From NCBI GenBank assembly GCA_020247545.1, contig JADCIX010000022.1:1-32726 (forward strand): DNA of 32,726 bases, given 5' to 3'. The position numbers and the translations under genes are program-made. Shown piece after piece: positions 24,311-29,900 of this stretch (the first letter of the stretch is position 1; each line of letters opens with the position of its first letter). The stretch comes from Rhodocyclaceae bacterium. GTDB lineage: Bacteria > Pseudomonadota > Gammaproteobacteria > Burkholderiales > Usitatibacteraceae. The notes under the pieces were generated by a model that did not search any database, had not been told where the DNA came from, and saw only the letters and a list, made by a program, of their open reading frames with translations.

Positions 24311-26704
24311 ATGATGTCAACCCAAACTGAGCTGCCCCCACTCCAATCCCGCCCCACGGTGCAATGCGCGAGCGCCCCCGTTTTGAAACGCATTGCATTC
24401 GGTTGTCTAGCGTTTGGGGGATTCATCGGTAGTCTGCTGCCGATAAGTGTGCTTGCCGCTAGCGGAACGTTTACCTATGTTGCCGGCCAGGTGTTTGTCG
24501 AGCGCAACGGGCAACGCATCGTTGCCGCGCGGGGCGTGGAAGTTGATCCGGGTGACCTGATCGTCGCCGGTGCCGATGGTATGGCACAGCTTTCGATGAT
24601 CGACCAGGCCAAGCTCTCGTTGCGTTCGAATTCGCAGTTGCGTATCGAACGATACCAACGTAAAGCGGGGGATCAAGATGGTGCGGTATTGTCGCTGCTG
24701 CGCGGCACGCTGCGGACATTTACCGGACTATTGACTGCATCTAACCGCGACAAATACCAAATGAAAACACGAGTCGCGACGGTGGGTATTCGCGGCTCTG
24801 GCAACATCCTTGCCCACGAAGAGGAAGAGGGCAAGCCGCCGGTGACGATCAATCACACCATTGAAGGTAGCCATATCATCTCAAGCTTGACAGGGAACTT
24901 CGCGCCTATTATCACGCTGCCCAATGACACGGTTAAGGTAGAGCCGGGCAAACCACCGGAGCGCATCCCCACGCCGCCCTCAATTCTCAACTCATCGAAC
25001 ACGATGATCGCCAAGGGAGAGGCTGGCTCAACCAAACAAGGGGCCGCGTCTGAACCGGCACCTGCCCCGGCACCATCGCCGACGGTAAATGCGGCGGGTT
25101 CAGGATCCGGCAGTACGGGTGGAAGTGGTAACACGACCGCGCCGCCGCCGGTTGTGACGCCCATTATTCCGCCAGTCGTGATCGCCTCGGATCCCACCGG
25201 TTTGCGCGATATCGTGCTGGCCGGTGCCGGCACGACCTATTCGGGACAAGCCACTGCCGCCCAAAGCACTTTCGAAGGTACCGGTCTGCGTGCTTTTAAT
25301 TCAGTCGCCGGTGGCGCGGGTACCTCCGCGACGATTACCGGCGGTACGATTGCAGAAGCCCGGACATTCGACATCGGCAATAATTCTTCGATCACGCTTG
25401 GCCGTTGGAATTCACCATCCAATTTGTTGCTGACCGGACTCGGTTCGTTTAATGGGCCGGCGGCGACTACTCACTTTGCCTATGGTAGCTCCGGTTATCC
25501 ACCGTATCTGTCGGATGTGCTCACCGGTACTGTCTCCTATCAGCGTATCGGTGCCACCTCGCCAACCAATGATGGCGGTGTTAGCGGAACACTCACCACG
25601 GCCACGCTCGATGTGAACTTCAGTGCCCGATTACTCAACGCTGCGCTCGGTATCTCCATGGCCGCGTCGCCAAATGCGCCTACGTACAACATACAGGCTA
25701 CCAATGTCCCGTTTTCGTTGAATAGTTTTTTTGCCATCACCGGTTACGGCCTTACCATTACCAGAATCGTAAACGGGCAAACGTCACCGGGTAATGTTGG
25801 GATCTTCGGCAGCCTCGAAGGCAGTTTTGTGGGGGCCGCGCTTTCGGGGGTGATTTTGGGTTATTCGTTCAGCGATGACAACGCTGCGACGCGCCAAAAT
25901 GTGGCGGGTGTTGTGGCCTTTCAGGCACCTTCGCAAAACGTCAATGCGCCGTTCGTTTACGGATTGATTTCGGACCCGACGATTTCGCTAGCGGCTTCCA
26001 ATTACTCGCGCACCTACGCCACCATCAACCGACCCGACGAGGTATCGATCAATGTGGCGGGAGCAGCACAGTCCTTCCGCGGACCATTCGCACGAGGCGA
26101 CGGCACCATTGCCGGAAGTACCAATTACGCAATCGGCACGGCACAGGTCGTTGATTCGGGGTTCGATGCCACAACCGGACTCTCGTGGGGCCGTTGGACT
26201 GGTGGCAGCGCCATCATCGGCGGCGTCTCGACGGGGTTGTCAAATCGAAGCTTGCACTACATTTTTGCTTCCGCGCAGACTGGGCCGACCACATTACCGT
26301 TAACCGGAACGGCAGTCTATGAAGTCGCCGGCTCGACACGGCCAACCGACCTTGGTGGAAATGTCGGCACCATGAATACCGCGACGTTGAATGCCAACTT
26401 CAGTGCGCGGACGGTAGATGCATCGCTTAATGTCACCATCGCCAACCAAACCTGGAATGCCTCTGCGACAGGCATGGCGATTTATCGCGATATGACCTTT
26501 GGTGCCAACACCGGACGGTCACCGGGCGGTGGTCTGCCTGCGCCAACCCAGCTTAATATCACGTGCTCACCGAGTTGCGGGACATCGGGCTTTACCGGCA
26601 GCTTGGATGGGTTCTTCACCGGGCGGACAGGGCAGGGGGCGGGCGTACAGTACAACTTAAATGGCAACATCACCGGGGCGATTGCGTTTAGGCGGCGTGG
26701 TTGA
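24311..26704 (+). CDS. FecR-domain protein with two homologous barrel-like C-terminal domains
   Basis: The 797-residue protein has a long N-region, a hydrophobic export segment (about 28-50) and a FecR domain (about 52-160: GQVFVERNGQRIVA, VDPGDLIVAG, LSLRSNSQLRIE, TRVATVGIRGSG). A Pro/Ala/Gly/Ser-rich linker (about 210-290) follows, then two related domains (about 300-545 and 600-797). Both contain GRW, an HF/HY aromatic step, LTGT, a T-x-x-GT-x-x-TATL-x-x-NFSAR block, a GS-L-G-F segment and a final hydrophobic GAIAF or GVVAF strand. These resemble TbpB-type handles and barrels. No lipobox is present. FecR domains are found in iron signalling and cell-surface proteins, but no sigma factor is nearby. 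It is probably exported or surface-exposed with help of the preceding barrel protein. Confidence 0.75.
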   Translation: MMSTQTELPPLQSRPTVQCASAPVLKRIAFGCLAFGGFIGSLLPISVLAASGTFTYVAGQVFVERNGQRIVAARGVEVDPGDLIVAGADGMAQLSMIDQAKLSLRSNSQLRIERYQRKAGDQDGAVLSLLRGTLRTFTGLLTASNRDKYQMKTRVATVGIRGSGNILAHEEEEGKPPVTINHTIEGSHIISSLTGNFAPIITLPNDTVKVEPGKPPERIPTPPSILNSSNTMIAKGEAGSTKQGAASEPAPAPAPSPTVNAAGSGSGSTGGSGNTTAPPPVVTPIIPPVVIASDPTGLRDIVLAGAGTTYSGQATAAQSTFEGTGLRAFNSVAGGAGTSATITGGTIAEARTFDIGNNSSITLGRWNSPSNLLLTGLGSFNGPAATTHFAYGSSGYPPYLSDVLTGTVSYQRIGATSPTNDGGVSGTLTTATLDVNFSARLLNAALGISMAASPNAPTYNIQATNVPFSLNSFFAITGYGLTITRIVNGQTSPGNVGIFGSLEGSFVGAALSGVILGYSFSDDNAATRQNVAGVVAFQAPSQNVNAPFVYGLISDPTISLAASNYSRTYATINRPDEVSINVAGAAQSFRGPFARGDGTIAGSTNYAIGTAQVVDSGFDATTGLSWGRWTGGSAIIGGVSTGLSNRSLHYIFASAQTGPTTLPLTGTAVYEVAGSTRPTDLGGNVGTMNTATLNANFSARTVDASLNVTIANQTWNASATGMAIYRDMTFGANTGRSPGGGLPAPTQLNITCSPSCGTSGFTGSLDGFFTGRTGQGAGVQYNLNGNITGAIAFRRRG

Positions 26705-26845
26705 TGAGTGCGCGCTAGAAGCAGCCCTGCGGCTTGCGTTTCGTCCCCCTCCGCGCCTCACTTCGCGCCTCGCGAATCCGAGCGCAATGCAGGGCACGGG
26801 GTGGCGCGGCGCCAGCGTGGGCTACACGGAAAATCGGAAAATGGT

Positions 26846-26879
26846 GTCCGACCCCAATTTTCGTCCGACCCCAATTTTC
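26846..26879. repeat. Tandem 17-bp repeat in the gap before the giant gene
   Basis: GTCCGACCCCAATTTTC occurs twice head to tail (26846-26862 and 26863-26879). It ends about 10 bases before the Shine-Dalgarno of the following gene. The preceding 140 bp are GC-rich and non-coding in appearance (CGCGCCTCACTTCGCGCCTC and a GGCGCGGCGCC palindrome), resembling degraded REP-type sequence. No transposase is seen. Confidence 0.6.
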
Positions 26880-26900
26880 GTGATTCACGGAGAGAACCAA

Positions 26901-29900
26901 ATGAACAAGCACCAATTGTTGAATGTTGACATCGCAAACGGTTCAGCGGGCTGCGGCGTAACGGCCACAGCGAGTAGATTCTTGCGCCGAATACCGTCTT
27001 GGTTCCTCGTAAGCGTGATCGGTGTACTTGCGTTCAACCATCCATCGGCAAACGCGCAGACCCTCCCGGCGGGGACGAATCCCCGCGCCATCGCCGTGCA
27101 CCCCATGACCAGCAAGATCTATGTGGCGAACGAAAACAGCGGCAACGTCACGGTAATCGACGGGGCAACCAACACCATCACGACCAACGTCACGGTGGGA
27201 ACGAATCCCTTTGCTGTCGCGGTGAACCCCGTGACCAACAAGGTCTATGTCGCAAATTACATCAGCAACAACGTCACCGTGATCGACGCGGTCAGTAACA
27301 CCGCCATCGCGACCGTCGCGGCGGGGACGAATCCCCGTGCCGTCGTGATAAACACCGTGACCAATCAGGTGTATGTGGTGAACCAAAGTAGCAACAACGT
27401 CACCGTGATCGACGGGGACAGTAACACCACCATCGCGACCGTCGCGGTGGGGACACAGCCCTACACCATTGCGGTCAATGCGGTGACCAACAAGGTCTAT
27501 GTGGCGAATACCGCGACCAACGACGTCACCGTGATCAACGGGGTGAGTAACACCACCATGACGACCGTCTCGGTGGGGACGAGTCCTTACGCTATCGCGG
27601 TGAACACCGATAGCAACAAGGTCTATGTGGCAAACATCGTCAGCAACAACGTCACCGTGATCGACGGGGCGACCAATACCGTCACCACCACCGTCACGGC
27701 ACCCAATATCCCACCAAGTGCCGCCGCCATCGCGGTCAATGGGGTGACCAACAAGATCTATGTGGCGAATACCGGCAGCAATAACGTCACCGTGATCAAC
27801 GGGGCAGATAACACCACCACTACCGTCGCAGCGGGGACACAGCCCTTCGCTATCGCCGTGAACACCACGACCGACAAGGTCTATGTGGCAAATAGCGGCA
27901 GTGCCAACGTCACCGTGATCGACGGGGCGACCAATACCACCACCACCGTCGCGGCGGGGATCCAACCCTACGCCATTGCGGTGAACACTACGACCAACAA
28001 GGCCTATGCGGCGAACTACGGCGGCGGCAGCGTCACCGTCATCGACGAGGCGACCCCGGTTTTCACCGTTTCGGGCACAACAAATTTTCCCACTACCGCC
28101 GTCGGCGGGCGCAGCGATATCCAGTATTTGACCGTGACTAACACGGGAACAGCGCAGTTGATCGTCACAGCGCTTTCACTCAGCCCGTCGGGCGCGTTTC
28201 GCTCCAGTTATGGAGGCGACATACGGCCCAATGCGTCGACGGTTTATGGGTGGTTCGGCTTTGGCTCAGACGAAAATGGTGCGCCCGTCACTGGCACAAC
28301 TTCTCTGGACCCGGGGCAGCAGATGAGTTTTCAAATCTACTTCAAACCGACATCGGTTGGAACCAATACCGCCACGTTAAGTTTCACCACCAACATGAAT
28401 CCGTCGATTCAAACCATTACCTTGACGGGTGAGGGGGTGACGGGGAGTGCGCCTTCGGCAACGGGTACGCCTACCGCGACTGCATACAATGGCTACGCGA
28501 TAGTGTCGTTTACCGGTTCGGAACTCAGCGGTGGTGCACGGGTCGGCTACACCGTTGTGTCAAATCCTCCGGGTGGCTTCGACAGCAATGGTGGGAGTGG
28601 TAGTGACACTCACGTTGTCACCGGACTGACGAACGGCACCGCCTACACCTTTACTGTGGTTGCCGACAACGGTGTGGGCAGCACGACCTCGGCAGCGTCG
28701 AACGCTGTCACCCCAACCGAGGCTACACTCACATTGCCCGTGCCGGTCTCGAAGGACAACTTGCTTGCGTACTATCCTTTTGATAGCACCACGAACGATC
28801 TGATGGGGGGAGCTCCCTTCTCAACGCCTGGCACGGTCACAGGCGGAAGCCTATCTCTGAGTGGTGTAGCCTCTGGCTACTCGCCGACCATTGATGGCAT
28901 CGGATATAAGTCGTTCAGCGTTTCGGTCGATTTCAATATGGACGACGCATTTGCTGGTGGCCCCGTGCTCGTATTGGGAGCCCTCTATCGGTCGCTTGAA
29001 TTTGCTATCGATCCGGCGCTTCTCCCCCGAATTAGTGCGAATAACAATGGCGCCTCCTATTTGGGTGGACCGCCGGAAACTGTGTTCATGGGAACCCCCC
29101 TTTCGAGAGGCGTATGGTATCGCGCGACAGTGACCGTCGATGTCGGCATTCCTGCGCCGAGTATTAAGTTGTACATCAACGGGACGTTGGTTGGCACCGT
29201 ATCGACGCCGCCGCTGACTCCCGGATGGCTGTTCGATGTTTTTTACGCACCCGAGGTCAACCCTATTGACCGTAATTTCTTGTTTTGGAACCCCGCTAAT
29301 GGGTCTAGGTTCAAGGGTCTTGTCAAGAACCTCTTGATTTACGGCCGCGCGCTCAATGCAGCGGAATTAAGCATGCTGAACGTGTCGCTTGGTCCGCCAC
29401 AGCTGATTTTGAGCGCCCCGACGATCACCAGTGGACCACCGCCCAACGGCACGGTAGGGGTACCCTACAATTTTGCCCTATCCGCGACTGGCACGCCCAC
29501 ACCTGGCTGGGGCACTTCAGGATCTGTGCCGCCTGGGTTGTCTGTTGATGGAATAACTGGGGTTATTTCTGGAACCCCGACGACTGCGGGTAGCTTCTCG
29601 TTCACGGTTAGTGCGGACAACGGTGTAGCCCCGGCTTCCACCCAAACTTACACGATCAATATTGCCTCAGCAGTAAGCGCACCCTGGCAGGCTGATCGGC
29701 GTTTGGGTGGTGGTGGCACGGCGGAGTTTGCGCGGCTCGACAATGGTCAATTGTGGAGTTGGGGTGTTGGCAACGGCGATGCGCTCGGTCGTAGCAACAC
29801 TGGGGTGAACACCCCCAGTCCCATCGGCACGCTAGGCGCATCGGTGCGCTCGGTCGCGGCTGCGGGTTGGTATGGCGTTGCACTCAAGACCGATGGCTCA

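Noticed and set aside
26943-27965. Minus-strand frame of 340 codons opposite the YVTN array
   Set aside because: Low-complexity His/Asp/Gly-rich translation produced by the antisense of the repeats; the plus strand encodes clear YVTN motifs with a signal peptide.
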